Shown here: one piece after another, positions 1-9,052 of the stretch
Layout: every line of letters starts with the position of its first letter
How positions within the stretch are numbered: position 1 is the stretch's first letter
NCBI RefSeq assembly: GCF_001908185.1
Contig: NZ_LGHM01000078.1
Location: 1-41,365 of the forward strand
Direction of reading: 5' to 3'
Origin: Bradyrhizobium sp. AS23.2
Lineage (GTDB): Bacteria; Pseudomonadota; Alphaproteobacteria; Rhizobiales; Xanthobacteraceae
DNA length: 41,365 nt
Translations under genes and position numbers: made by a program
Notes under the pieces: generated by a model
The model's input: only the letters and a program-made list of their open reading frames with translations
What the model was told of the DNA's origin: nothing
Databases searched by the model: none

Positions 1-966
1 GATGCGCGGCGCGAGCGCCGCCGCCAGCGCTCGGGTGTCGGCATGCGCCTCGCGGCAGCGCGGTGCGCCACTACAGGCGATGACGCGCAACGCCGGGTCG
101 TGGGGCTCGGTGATGAGGCCCACTGCGCTCGGCATCTCGTGCTTGCCCTCGCTCAAAACCATCCGCCATGGCGTCATCCGCAGCGCATGTCCGCAGCCGG
201 AGAATTGATCGAGCGTGGTGTGCAGCATCTGCCCGAACGCGACACCGACCATCGCGCCTTGCGGATAGTGTCCGGGCCGCGACGCCGCCATCACCGGCGC
301 AGGCTCGGTCTCGCCACGTAACGCTTCGGGCAATGCCGCGCCGGTTGCGATGTGGGCCGCCATGCGCCCTCGCCCGTCCTTCGCGCCGCCGGACGCGATG
401 AACCAGTTTGCGAGCGCGAGCGCCGTGCTCACGGCCTCTCCGCGGCCGACCGAACGGCCGAGCCTTGCGGCATCAGCCCGCACCAGGAGGCGCCCCTCCG
501 CATCGCGCTCGATGCGCACGTCGGCGGAATCGCCGGCGAGCACACGCGATCTTCCGTCATCGATGGCAAAACCGAACTTGCCGGGAAGTGCGAGCGCGCT
601 CTCCGCAAGCGCTTCCTCGAGCTCCGCGGCGAGCGACTGCGTTTCGTCGCTGGGGTTCCAGAACGGCGTCACCAGGATGTTGCGCCGCGCCTCGATGTCG
701 GCGTCGGGGTCGAGCAGCCGTAGCCGCGCAAGACCTTCGAGCAGCGCCGGATGGCCCTGTTCGTCGACACCCCGGATCTGGAGGTTCGCGCGGCTCGTCA
801 CATCGATGAGACCGTTGCCGTAGCGTCCGGCGAGTTCGGCGAGGCCGGCAATCTGGTCTGCTTCGAGACGTCCGCCGAACGGACGCACGCGGACCACGAG
901 TCCGTCGCCCGATAGCATCGGACGCAGCGCGCCGGGACACCAGCCCTTGACCACGGAAGCGCTCAT
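1..966 (-). CDS. cobG: Precorrin-3B synthase CobG (3' part beyond window)
   Basis: CobG is the oxygen-dependent monooxygenase of the aerobic cobalamin pathway; it turns precorrin-3A into precorrin-3B. The frame is open from the ATG at 966 through 322 codons to the window edge, so the C-terminus is missing. The start lies within an ATGA overlap with the cobN stop, which fixes it well. An N-terminal nitrite/sulfite-reductase ferredoxin-like half-domain is visible (about residues 15-80, with RPFGGRLEADQIAGL and DVTSRANLQIRG). Near residue 297 the CSGAPRCREA stretch matches the siroheme/4Fe-4S cysteine motif of this superfamily. It is the last visible gene of the riboswitch-led operon DUF1636-cobW-cobN-cobG. 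Its presence argues for the aerobic rather than the anaerobic (cbi) route. Confidence 0.93.
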   Translation of the reverse strand, partial: MSASVVKGWCPGALRPMLSGDGLVVRVRPFGGRLEADQIAGLAELAGRYGNGLIDVTSRANLQIRGVDEQGHPALLEGLARLRLLDPDADIEARRNILVTPFWNPSDETQSLAAELEEALAESALALPGKFGFAIDDGRSRVLAGDSADVRIERDAEGRLLVRADAARLGRSVGRGEAVSTALALANWFIASGGAKDGRGRMAAHIATGAALPEALRGETEPAPVMAASRPGHYPQGAMVGVAFGQMLHTTLDQFSGCGHALRMTPWRMVLSEGKHEMPSAVGLITEPHDPALRVIACSGAPRCREAHADTRALAAALAPRI

Positions 967-3900
967 GACGCCTCCCGCAGCGCGGCCGCGATCGAATTGC
1001 GGCGCGTTCGCCAGAGTGAGGCCTCATGCAGGCGCTTGAAACAGGCCTCCATCGCGGCGAGCGCGGCCGGATTTTCGCGTGCCATGAAGGCGCGGACGTC
1101 GTCATTGCCGAGCGTCGCATCGTAGTAGAGGTCGAACAGATGCGGCGGCACGGCATCCGCGAGATGGGCGAACGCGGCCATGTGTTCGAGCGTCGCGGTG
1201 ATCTCGGCGGCCCCGCGAAAACCGTGGCGCATCATGCCGGCGATCCAGACGGGGTTGGCCGCGCGCGCGCGGACGACTCGCGATATTTCCTCGGTCAGCG
1301 TGCGCGCGTGCGGCTGGTCGGGACGCGTCGTATCGAGGTGATACAGCGATGGTCCTGCCGCACCGAGATGCGCCGCGGCCGCGGCAACGCCGGCTTCATG
1401 CGCGGCATAGTCGGCGGCGAGCAGAAGATCGGTCTCCGGCAAATCCTGGACGTGGACGAAGGCATCGGCCGACGCGAGCCGCGACTCAATGCCGGCGCGA
1501 TCGGGCTTGATCTCGCCATCGGCCGAGAACGCCCAGGACGATGCCGACAACCAGGCTTCGCCCGCCGCTTCCCGCGTTTCGGGCGTGAAGGCATCCGGGA
1601 TCGCCGAGAGGCCCACGCCGTATTGCCCGGGGCGCGGTGCGAACACGCGGGACGCGCGGTGGCGATACGGATTCTCGTCGCCTTCGTTCTCACGCGCTGC
1701 GAGCGCCTCGGCGGCGGCTTCGAACAATTGCGCAAGGCCGGAAAAAACATCACGGAACAGGCCCGACACGCGTAGCGTGACGTCGATGCGGGGGCGGCCG
1801 AGCTCGGCCGGCGCGATGATGTCGTAGCCGGTGACGCGCCCGGAGGCGTGATCCCAGCGCGGTGCGAGGCCGGCCAGATGCAGCGCCATCGCAAACTCCT
1901 CGCCCGCGGTGCGCATCGTCGCCGAGCCCCAGAGATCGACCACCAGCCCCTTCGGCCAATCGCCGTGATCCTGCAAGTGACGACGGAGCAGCTCTTCTGC
2001 GAGCTTGACGCCTTGCGCGTGCGCCGACGGCGTCGGCACCGCGCGCGGATCGGCGGCAAAGAGGTTGCGCCCGGTCGGCAAGACGTCCTGGCGCCCGCGA
2101 TAGGGCGAGCCCGACGGTCCCGGCGCAACGCGGTGCCCCGCAAGCGCGGCACGCAGCGCGTCCCGCTCCGCTTCGCCGCAGGCGCCGCGCCCGAACACGT
2201 GCAGGCCGTCGCCGAACTGGCTTTCCTTGAGATCGCAGACGAAGCGATCGATCCGCGGGATCGCTTCCGCCGGCGCGGCCGATGCATCCAGACCAAGGTC
2301 ATCCTCGAGGCCCACCGCACGCGCCTCGTCGCGGATCGCAGAAATCAGCCGCTGGCGCCGGGCGGGGTCGAGACCATCGGCGGTCGAATATTCGTCAAGC
2401 AGCCGTTCGAGCCGGCGCAGGCCCTCCGGCACAGTGGACGCCGCAAGCGGCGGCGGCAGATGGCCGATGGTGACGGCGCCGATGCGCCGCTTGGCCTGCG
2501 CGGCCTCGCCGGGATCGTTGACGATGAAGGGATAGATGACGGGCAGATCGCCGATCAGGGCTTCCGGCCAGCAGCTTGACGATAGCGCGACGGATTTTCC
2601 GGGCAGCCACTCCAGCGTACCGTGTGCGCCCATGTGCACGACGGCATCGCAGCGCTGTCCCCGGAGCCAGAGATAAAACGCGACATAGACGTGGCGCGGC
2701 GTTCGGGCGAGATCGTGATAATCGGAATCGCGCGTGATGACATCGCCGCGCTCCGGTTGAACCGCGATGATGGACTGGCCACATTGGATCGCGGCGAAGT
2801 GGAACGCGCCATCGCGGCAGTTCTGATCACTCTCCGGCGCGCCCCAGGCTTGCGCGAGATCGTCCTGCATTGATTGCGGAAGGCGCAAAAGCGCCGCGCG
2901 GTAATCGGCGACACTCCAGGTCAATTGCCGCTCGAGCAGTGTCTCGCCGAGCGCCTGGACTGGCACAACATCGAGGCCGGCCTCAGCGAGATCGGACAAC
3001 AAGGCCTCGACCGAAGTCAGCGCATCGAGACCGACCGCATGCGCGATCTGGTGCGGGCGCCCCGGATAATTCGAGAGCACGATCGCCATCCGCTTCTCGG
3101 CGGCCGGCTTCTCCGCGAGAAGCCGCCAGGCCGCGACACGCGCGGCGACAGCCTTCACGCGTTCCTCATCGGGCCCGTGCGCGAGATGCGAAAATTGCAG
3201 ATCAGGATCGCGCTCCGCGGCCGACTTGAAGCTGACCACGCCCGCGAACAGGCGGCCATCGACCTCGGGCAGCACCACATGCATCGCGAGGTCGCCGGGC
3301 GACAGGCCGCGCAGCGACTCCGCCCAGTCCTCACGCCGCGCCGTCGAGAGCGCGACCTGGAACACCGGACACGATGCAGAATCGAACGGCGTCGTCCCAT
3401 CGTCGCCAATCGCCGAGAACGCCGTCGCATTGACGATCACGGCCGGAGGATTTTGCGCAAGATGGCCTCGCAGCCAATCCGCCAGGCCAGCGGCCTTCAG
3501 CGAGGTGACGAACACGCCATACGCGTCAAAGCCCTTCTCGCGCAGCGCCGCGATCAGGGCATCGACCGGACCAGTGTCGGCAGCCGTCAGATAGGAGCGA
3601 TAGAAGGTCACGAGCGCGCGCGGCCTGCCCTCGCCGTCCTTTGGCGCAGCGACGGCGCCGCGCTCGGAATCGTAAAACCCCATCTCGGGCACGATCATCT
3701 CACCAACGACCGGACCGGCATAGAGGCCCGAGGCGAGCGCAAGCTGTGCGATCGCCGCCTGCGCCGCGACCGGACCGCCGGTGTCGCAGAGCACCTTGAG
3801 CCGACGCAGTGTCGAGACCGGCAAGGTCGAGTACGCGTCGAGCCGCGTGTCGTCGCGGCCGTCGGCCGGCAGTACGGCGAGCACGATGTTACGGTCCCTG

Positions 3901-4211
3901 GCGAGCTGATGCAGGGCTGCAAGCCCATATGACCAATAGGACTCACCGCCGATCAGGCGCACCAGAATGCCACGCGCCTGCGCAAGGGTGCGCTCAATAT
4001 AGGTGTCGACCGAAAGCGGATGACGCAGCTCCGCGAGATTGGCGACCCGCAGCGACGGCAGGCTGTCTCGGCCACGGCGCCAGCCGGCCGCGAATGCGGC
4101 CAGATCGGAATCCGAATACGAGAGCACCACGAGGTCGGCCGGGTCCTGGCCGATGTCCCTTGGCGTCGCGGTCTCTTCGAGCCCGCGACTCTCGCGGAAG
4201 ACGACGTGCAT
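963..4211 (-). CDS. cobN: Cobaltochelatase large subunit CobN
   Basis: CobN is the large subunit of the ATP-dependent CobNST chelatase, which inserts Co2+ into hydrogenobyrinic acid a,c-diamide in the cytoplasm. The 1082-residue product is colinear with CobN/magnesium-chelatase H proteins. Recognisable family stretches include VHMGAHGTLEWLPGK, the IYPFIVNDPGEAAQAKRRIGA block and a C-terminal AGMMRHGFRGAAEI segment. Many CobN proteins are nearer 1250 residues, so this is a shorter version, but no internal break is visible. The ATG at 4209-4211 shares one base with the cobW stop (TGATG) and its stop overlaps the cobG start, so the three genes are translationally coupled. The partner subunits CobS and CobT of the chelatase are not in this window. 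Confidence 0.96.
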   Translation of the reverse strand: MHVVFRESRGLEETATPRDIGQDPADLVVLSYSDSDLAAFAAGWRRGRDSLPSLRVANLAELRHPLSVDTYIERTLAQARGILVRLIGGESYWSYGLAALHQLARDRNIVLAVLPADGRDDTRLDAYSTLPVSTLRRLKVLCDTGGPVAAQAAIAQLALASGLYAGPVVGEMIVPEMGFYDSERGAVAAPKDGEGRPRALVTFYRSYLTAADTGPVDALIAALREKGFDAYGVFVTSLKAAGLADWLRGHLAQNPPAVIVNATAFSAIGDDGTTPFDSASCPVFQVALSTARREDWAESLRGLSPGDLAMHVVLPEVDGRLFAGVVSFKSAAERDPDLQFSHLAHGPDEERVKAVAARVAAWRLLAEKPAAEKRMAIVLSNYPGRPHQIAHAVGLDALTSVEALLSDLAEAGLDVVPVQALGETLLERQLTWSVADYRAALLRLPQSMQDDLAQAWGAPESDQNCRDGAFHFAAIQCGQSIIAVQPERGDVITRDSDYHDLARTPRHVYVAFYLWLRGQRCDAVVHMGAHGTLEWLPGKSVALSSSCWPEALIGDLPVIYPFIVNDPGEAAQAKRRIGAVTIGHLPPPLAASTVPEGLRRLERLLDEYSTADGLDPARRQRLISAIRDEARAVGLEDDLGLDASAAPAEAIPRIDRFVCDLKESQFGDGLHVFGRGACGEAERDALRAALAGHRVAPGPSGSPYRGRQDVLPTGRNLFAADPRAVPTPSAHAQGVKLAEELLRRHLQDHGDWPKGLVVDLWGSATMRTAGEEFAMALHLAGLAPRWDHASGRVTGYDIIAPAELGRPRIDVTLRVSGLFRDVFSGLAQLFEAAAEALAARENEGDENPYRHRASRVFAPRPGQYGVGLSAIPDAFTPETREAAGEAWLSASSWAFSADGEIKPDRAGIESRLASADAFVHVQDLPETDLLLAADYAAHEAGVAAAAAHLGAAGPSLYHLDTTRPDQPHARTLTEEISRVVRARAANPVWIAGMMRHGFRGAAEITATLEHMAAFAHLADAVPPHLFDLYYDATLGNDDVRAFMARENPAALAAMEACFKRLHEASLWRTRRNSIAAALREAS

Positions 4212-5260
4212 CAGATCCCAGATCCCAAAAGACCAAGTCCCGTCTTGATCGCGGCCTCATCGATATCGCCGTGCTCGCCGATCACGACGAGCTTTGATTG
4301 CCGGTTGCCTGCCCCCCAGGGCTTGTCGAACTGGTGGCGCACGCGTTCACCAACCGCTTGCAGCAGCAGGCGCATCGGCTTGCCCGCGACCGCGATATAG
4401 CCCTTGGCGCGCAGCACGTTCTGCTCGCGCGCCAGACGCTGGACCGACGCGACCAACGTATCGATGTCGGTAACTTCCGGAAGGTCGATCACGACGGAAG
4501 CAAAATCGTCGTGCTCGTGCTCTTCCTCGCCGTCATGATGCGATGGACGCGCGGCCAGATCGTTCTCGGCGGCAGCCCCGAGACCGAGGATGACGCGCGC
4601 ATCGATGGCCCCGTCCGTGATGGGCAGCATCGGCACGCGGCGCGGCATCTCGGCGATGATCGCCGCCTTGGCAGCTTCAATACCCGCGCTTCCCGCAAGA
4701 TCTGCCTTCGTCAGCAGCACGATGTCCGCGCAGGCGATCTGGTCCTCGAACACTTCCGAGAGCGGCGTCTCGTGATCGAGATTCTCGTCCGCCGCGCGCT
4801 GCGCTTCGACCGCGTCCGGGTCCGGCGCGAAGCGGCCGGCGGCCACGGCCTCGGCATCGGCCAGCGCGATCACGCCGTCCACCGTGATGCGCGAACGGAT
4901 CTCGGGCCAGTCGAACGCCTTGAGCAGCGGCTTTGGCAGCGCGAGGCCCGACGTCTCGATCAGGATGTGATCGGGTTTCACGGGCCGCGCCAGCAGTTGC
5001 TCCATGGTCGGAATGAAATCGTCGGCGACGGTGCAGCAGATGCAGCCATTGGCGAGCTCGACGATGTTCTCCTCAGGGCAATTCGCATCGGCGCAGGACT
5101 TCAGGATCTCGCCATCAACGCCCTCGCTGCCAAACTCGTTGACGAGCACCGCGAGCTTCTTGCCGTTGGCATTGGCGAGCAGGTGCTGGATCAGCGTCGT
5201 CTTGCCGGACCCGAGAAAACCCGTGACCACCGTGACCGGGACTTTTGCGAGCGAGTTCAT
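4211..5260 (-). CDS. cobW: Cobalamin-associated GTPase CobW (COG0523 metallochaperone)
   Basis: CobW is a G3E-family P-loop GTPase thought to deliver cobalt to the chelatase. The 349-residue protein has the Walker A motif GFLGSGKT at residues 14-21, the metal-binding C-x-C-C motif CICC at 73-76 preceded by further Cys residues (56, 61), the ETSGLA switch region near 102 and the TKAD guanine-specificity motif at 184-187. A His/Glu/Asp-rich stretch at about 241-252 is a likely metal-binding loop. The C-terminal CobW_C domain follows. The gene starts within the stop of the upstream DUF1636 gene (ATGA) and ends within the cobN start, so supply of metal and its insertion are encoded in one transcript. 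The role in cobalt delivery is family knowledge; the motifs are seen directly. Confidence 0.95.
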   Translation of the reverse strand: MNSLAKVPVTVVTGFLGSGKTTLIQHLLANANGKKLAVLVNEFGSEGVDGEILKSCADANCPEENIVELANGCICCTVADDFIPTMEQLLARPVKPDHILIETSGLALPKPLLKAFDWPEIRSRITVDGVIALADAEAVAAGRFAPDPDAVEAQRAADENLDHETPLSEVFEDQIACADIVLLTKADLAGSAGIEAAKAAIIAEMPRRVPMLPITDGAIDARVILGLGAAAENDLAARPSHHDGEEEHEHDDFASVVIDLPEVTDIDTLVASVQRLAREQNVLRAKGYIAVAGKPMRLLLQAVGERVRHQFDKPWGAGNRQSKLVVIGEHGDIDEAAIKTGLGLLGSGI

Positions 5261-5631
5261 TCAGCGGCCTCCGGCACGACGGCAATGGGGGGAATGCGGG
5301 CAAGCGACTGCTTGCGAAATATTTCAGGGCGACTGCGCCAGGGCACGATGCCGTCGGGCGCGGCCGCATAGGCGGCTGCACCGGCGACCACGTCAGGCGC
5401 ATTCGCATCCGACAGGCGGCCGTAGACATAGGACCAGCGGCCGGGCGCGCTGAGCGCGACCGAGCAGCCCTGGCTGCATGCCGAGAGGCATTCAACGGGA
5501 ACCACATTGACGCCGTCGGGCACGCCGGCATCGAGGATCGCACCATGCAGGCGCTTGCCGGGCGTCGCCTCGCCCTCGCTAGGCGTCTCACCGGCACGGC
5601 AGGTGATGCAGACGTGAAGTGTGACGGTCAT
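5257..5631 (-). CDS. DUF1636 cysteine-rich protein of the cobalamin operon
   Basis: This small 124-residue protein is first in the cobW-cobN-cobG operon and belongs to the DUF1636 family, which often travels with cobalamin genes. Cysteines sit at 8, 11, 48, 52 and 56 (CITC and CLSACSQGC). The layout, two Cys near the N-terminus and a C-x3-C later, recalls thioredoxin-like [2Fe-2S] ferredoxins, so it may hold an iron-sulfur cluster or cobalt; that is inference. The ATG at 5629-5631 begins the conserved sequence MTVTLHVCITC. Upstream in-frame codons read into the riboswitch leader and are not expected to be translated. Its stop overlaps the cobW ATG. A small electron carrier or metallochaperone for the neighbouring enzymes is the best guess. 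Confidence 0.85.
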   Translation of the reverse strand: MTVTLHVCITCRAGETPSEGEATPGKRLHGAILDAGVPDGVNVVPVECLSACSQGCSVALSAPGRWSYVYGRLSDANAPDVVAGAAAYAAAPDGIVPWRSRPEIFRKQSLARIPPIAVVPEAAE

Positions 5632-5740
5632 CGCCTCTTCCAGGATAAAGAGCGGGAGGCGATGAGGCACACGGACCCTGGTTTGAGAGGCCCGTTTCCC
5701 CGTCGCGGAACACCCCGTCCGCCGGTCCAAAATCGTCCGC

Positions 5741-5942
5741 GCAGGCAGGTCTCCCGGCTTGCGGAGCAGGGCTTTGCCCTTCGATCCCCGCCTTCCCGAT
5801 CCCCGCAGGGATCAGTGGTTTCGGGTATCTCTCCGGTCACGGTCGCGGGGGCGGCTGCATTTTGGATCCAAATCTTGGCGATTCGAACCCTATCGCATTC
5901 CCTCTTCGCCTGTCATAGGACAGGAACCAGCGCCGGGCCACC
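5741..5942 (-). promoter_or_regulatory. Cobalamin riboswitch upstream of DUF1636-cobW-cobN-cobG
   Basis: Read on the minus strand, this leader carries the conserved parts of the AdoCbl riboswitch in order: an early GAGGGAATGCG-like segment, the B12 box region GCAGCCGCCCCCGCGACCG, an internal CCACTG, a GGGAAGGCGGGG block and the 3' GCCGGGAGACCTGCC element. About 110 nt separate it from the DUF1636 start at 5631, enough for an expression platform. It would repress the minus-strand operon when adenosylcobalamin is plentiful. The divergent cobO lacks any such element on its own strand. Confidence 0.93.
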
Positions 5943-5968
5943 ATTTGCCCCCCGCCGCCACTTGTCAA
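5940..5968 (-). promoter_or_regulatory. Candidate sigma-70 promoter for the riboswitch operon
   Basis: On the minus strand a perfect -35 hexamer TTGACA (5963-5968) is followed after 17 bp by AATGGT (5940-5945) as a weak -10. The predicted start falls at the 5' edge of the riboswitch. Only about 43 bp separate the riboswitch from the cobO start, so the two divergent promoters must overlap or the cobO promoter must lie inside riboswitch DNA. The -10 matches consensus poorly, so this is tentative. Confidence 0.4.
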
Positions 5969-5985
5969 GCCGAAGGACCCGTCTG

Positions 5986-6621
5986 ATGACGCCTGAACCG
6001 GATACCCAAACGGCCGAGGAAACCGACGCCCGGCACAACGCGAAAATGGCGAAAATCAAGGTCGCCCGCGACAAGATCATGGCGACCAAGAGCGGCGGAA
6101 AGGGCCTCATCATCGTCCACACCGGCGCCGGCAAGGGCAAGTCCTCCTCGGCCTTCGGCATGATCGTTCGCTGTGTCGCCCATGGCTTCCCCTGCGCAGT
6201 CGTGCAGTTCATCAAGGGCGCCTGGGACACCGGCGAGCGGCGTCTGCTCACCGGCCATTTCGGCGATCTCTGCCAGTTCCATGCGATGGGCGAAGGTTTT
6301 ACCTGGGAGACGCAGGACCGCGCCCGCGACATCGCCGCCGCGCGCGCCGGCTGGGAGAAGGCCAAGGAGCTGATATCAGATTCCAACTTGCGCATGGTCG
6401 TGCTCGACGAGATCAACATCGCGCTGCGCTACGACTATCTCGACATCGCGGAGGTCGTCGACTTCCTCAAGACGCAGAAGCCGCCGATGACGCATGTCGT
6501 CCTCACCGGGCGCAACGCCAAGGACGAGCTGATCGAGCTTGCCGATCTCGTCACCGAGATGACACTGGTCAAGCACCCCTTCCGCTCCGGCATCAAGGCG
6601 CAAGCCGGCGTCGAGTTCTAA
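5986..6621 (+). CDS. cobO: Cob(I)yrinic acid a,c-diamide adenosyltransferase CobO
   Basis: CobO transfers the adenosyl group of ATP to the cobalt of reduced cobyrinic acid a,c-diamide, forming the upper ligand. The 211-residue product is a CobA/CobO/BtuR-type ATP-binding protein with the P-loop GAGKGKSS at residues 47-54, followed by the typical [14 protein letters not shown], the Walker-B-like [15 protein letters not shown] and [22 protein letters not shown]. The ATG at 5986 is preceded by AAGGAC at a suitable distance. A longer reading upstream would run through the riboswitch on the other strand and is rejected. Only 13 bp separate its stop from cobQ, so the two form an operon divergent from DUF1636-cobW-cobN-cobG. 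Confidence 0.96.
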   Translation: MTPEPDTQTAEETDARHNAKMAKIKVARDKIMATKSGGKGLIIVHTGAGKGKSSSAFGMIVRCVAHGFPCAVVQFIKGAWDTGERRLLTGHFGDLCQFHAMGEGFTWETQDRARDIAAARAGWEKAKELISDSNLRMVVLDEINIALRYDYLDIAEVVDFLKTQKPPMTHVVLTGRNAKDELIELADLVTEMTLVKHPFRSGIKAQAGVEF

Positions 6622-6634
6622 AAGACACCCTTCG

Positions 6635-8083
6635 ATGGCGCGCGCTTTGATGATCCAGGGGGCCGGCTCGGACGTGGGCAAGTCGCTCATCGTCGCCGGT
6701 CTCGCGCGCGCCTTTAGGCGGCGCGGCCTGCGCGTGCTCCCCTTCAAGCCGCAGAACATGTCGAACAACGCGGCCGTCACCGTCGACGGCGGCGAGATCG
6801 GCCGCGCCCAGGCGCTCCAGGCGCTCGCCGCCGGCGTCGAGCCGCACACCGACATGAACCCGGTGCTCCTGAAGCCCGAGACCGATGTCGGCGCACAGGT
6901 AATCGTCCAGGGAAAGCGCATCGCGACCACGCGTGCGCGCGAATACGCGGCAATGAAGCCTTCGCTGATGGGCGCGGTGCTGGAAAGTTTTGAGCGGCTG
7001 AAGGCGCGCTCCGATCTCGTGCTGGTCGAAGGCGCCGGCAGTCCGGCTGAGGTGAACTTACGCAAGGCCGACATCGCCAATATGGGCTTTGCGCGCAAGG
7101 CCGACGTCCCCGTCGTGATCGTCGGCGACATCGACCGCGGCGGCGTCATTGCCCAGCTCGTCGGTATCAAGACGGTAATCGACCCAGACGATGCCGCGAT
7201 GATCCGGGGCTTTGTCATCAACAAGTTCCGCGGCGATCCCACGTTGTTCGACGATGGCTACAGGCTGATCGAAGCGAAAACTGCCTGGCGCGGCTTTGGC
7301 GTGCTACCCTGGTTTGCGCGCGCGGGCGAGTTGCCCGCCGAGGATGCGCTGGGCCTGCGCGATGCGCGGAAGCCGGGTCAATGCAAGATCGCATGCCTTG
7401 CGCTGTCGCGGATCGCCAATTTCGACGATCTCGATCCGCTGAAGCTCGAGACGGGGGTCGATCTCGTGATGGTGCGTCCCGGCGAAGCTATCCCCGGCGA
7501 CGTCAGCCTCGTCATCATCCCCGGCTCCAAATCCACGCGCGGCGATCTCGCCTTCCTGCGCGCGCAGGGCTGGGACATCGATCTGCTGGCGCATCACCGC
7601 AGAGGCGGTCATGTGCTCGGCCTCTGCGGCGGCTATCAGATGCTGGGGCGCAGCGTCGCCGACCCCGACGGGATCGAAGGTCCTGCGGGCGACACGCCGG
7701 GCCTCGGCCTTCTGGATGTGGCGACGATGATGAGCCCGCAGAAAACGCTGACGCGTGTTGCGGCCGTGCATGCCGCCACGGATCAGCCGATCGAGGCCTA
7801 CGAAATCCACATTGGCCGCACCGACGGACCGGACCGCGCCCGCCCGTTTGCGAGACTGAACGGCGAGCCGGAAGGCGCGATCTCGATCGATGGCCGTGTG
7901 CAAGGCAGCTATTTGCACGGCTTGTTCACATCGGATGATTTCCGCAAGGCCTTTTTGGCAAAGCTCGACATCCCCGCAGGCGACGAGCCCTATCAGGCGA
8001 GGGTCGAAGGCGCGCTAGATGCGCTCGCCGATCACATCGAAAAGCATCTCGACGTCGAAGGCCTGCTCGCGCTAGCGCGTTAG
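6635..8083 (+). CDS. cobQ: Cobyric acid synthase CobQ
   Basis: CobQ performs four glutamine-dependent amidations on adenosylcobyrinic acid a,c-diamide to give adenosylcobyric acid. The 482-residue protein has the N-terminal dethiobiotin-synthetase-like ATPase domain (GAGSDVGKS at 9-17, [11 protein letters not shown]) and a C-terminal class I glutamine amidotransferase domain with nucleophile Cys331 in GLCGGYQ and His428 in GSYLHGLF. Length and motifs fit the family fully. It follows cobO directly. Its last 12 bp overlap the 3' end of cobC on the opposite strand, a tail-to-tail overlap with no room for a separate terminator. Confidence 0.97.
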   Translation: MARALMIQGAGSDVGKSLIVAGLARAFRRRGLRVLPFKPQNMSNNAAVTVDGGEIGRAQALQALAAGVEPHTDMNPVLLKPETDVGAQVIVQGKRIATTRAREYAAMKPSLMGAVLESFERLKARSDLVLVEGAGSPAEVNLRKADIANMGFARKADVPVVIVGDIDRGGVIAQLVGIKTVIDPDDAAMIRGFVINKFRGDPTLFDDGYRLIEAKTAWRGFGVLPWFARAGELPAEDALGLRDARKPGQCKIACLALSRIANFDDLDPLKLETGVDLVMVRPGEAIPGDVSLVIIPGSKSTRGDLAFLRAQGWDIDLLAHHRRGGHVLGLCGGYQMLGRSVADPDGIEGPAGDTPGLGLLDVATMMSPQKTLTRVAAVHAATDQPIEAYEIHIGRTDGPDRARPFARLNGEPEGAISIDGRVQGSYLHGLFTSDDFRKAFLAKLDIPAGDEPYQARVEGALDALADHIEKHLDVEGLLALAR

Positions 8084-9052
8084 CACCTCGGCGAGACGCG
8101 TCCATTCGGATTCGCTGCCCGGAAGCCCCAGCCGCAACCACGTCGGCTCCTTCGCGAACACACGCGACCATATCTGGCCGCGCGCTAGCTCCTCCTGCGC
8201 AGCAAGCGCGTCCGGCGTTTCGTAGAGACGAAACAGCGGCGTGCCGCCGACGAGCCGCCAGCCTTGCGACTGCACCATGTCGTCGAGGCGAGCACAGTCC
8301 CGCACGAGGCGCGCTGACGTAGCCTTGGCCCAAGCGTCATCGCGCAATGCGCGGCAGCCGATCGCGATCGCCGCGCCCGACACCGGCCACGGACCTGACG
8401 CCGCCGCGAGCTTGGCGATGTCGGCCGAGTTGCCGATCACGAACCCAAGCCGCAGGCCGGCAAGACCATAAAATTTTCCGAACGAGCGCAGGATCAGCAG
8501 CCCAGGCTGCTCCGCTTCCGAGGCGAGCGAGAGCTCGGGAACGGCATCAACAAAACTCTCGTCGATGACGAGGCGACCGACAAGCGGCAACAGCTCGAGC
8601 AAATCGTTCGGGGCATAACGGCGGCCGTCGGGATTGTTTGGATTGACGACGATGGCGAGGTTCGCCCCCACCAACGCATCGAGCTCTCTCACCTCCTCGA
8701 CCTCCCATCCCGCGGCCGAGAGAACGGGAGCATATTCGTTGTAGGTCGGCGCGAGGATGCGGGCCCGTCCGGGTGGCGCGAGTTGCGGCAACAGTTGAAT
8801 GGCGGCTTGCGCGCCGCCCATCGCAACGATCGGTTCGCTCGTCCGATAGGCGTGCCGGGCCGCCTGGTGCAGGGCGTCGATCTCGGATCGCGACGGCAAC
8901 GCCTGCCAATGATGCGCGCCGATCTCGCCCACGGGATAAGGCAGCCGGTTGATCCCGGTCGACAGATCGATCCAGTCCTCCGCGCGTCCACCGAAACGCT
9001 GCTGGGCCAGATCGAGATTTCCACCGTGCTCGCGCATGTCCTGTTCTTTCAC
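8072..9052 (-). CDS. cobC: Threonine-phosphate decarboxylase (CobC type; CobD in Salmonella)
   Basis: This PLP-dependent fold-type I enzyme makes (R)-1-aminopropan-2-ol phosphate from threonine phosphate, the linker that joins the corrin ring to the nucleotide loop. The 326-residue protein shows NPNNPDG at 137-143, DES at 164-166 and the PLP-lysine motif [16 protein letters not shown] with Lys193. The GTG at 9050-9052 overlaps the TGA of the upstream cbiB gene (GTGA). The ATG five codons further in (9037) is a possible alternative start. Together with cbiB it forms a minus-strand pair convergent with cobOQ. 'CobC' follows Pseudomonas denitrificans naming. Confidence 0.94.
   Translation of the reverse strand: MKEQDMREHGGNLDLAQQRFGGRAEDWIDLSTGINRLPYPVGEIGAHHWQALPSRSEIDALHQAARHAYRTSEPIVAMGGAQAAIQLLPQLAPPGRARILAPTYNEYAPVLSAAGWEVEEVRELDALVGANLAIVVNPNNPDGRRYAPNDLLELLPLVGRLVIDESFVDAVPELSLASEAEQPGLLILRSFGKFYGLAGLRLGFVIGNSADIAKLAAASGPWPVSGAAIAIGCRALRDDAWAKATSARLVRDCARLDDMVQSQGWRLVGGTPLFRLYETPDALAAQEELARGQIWSRVFAKEPTWLRLGLPGSESEWTRLAEVLTR

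Noticed and set aside
2874..3932. Open frame of 352 codons on the plus strand
   Set aside because: Antisense to cobN, which is continuous and clearly homologous over this stretch.
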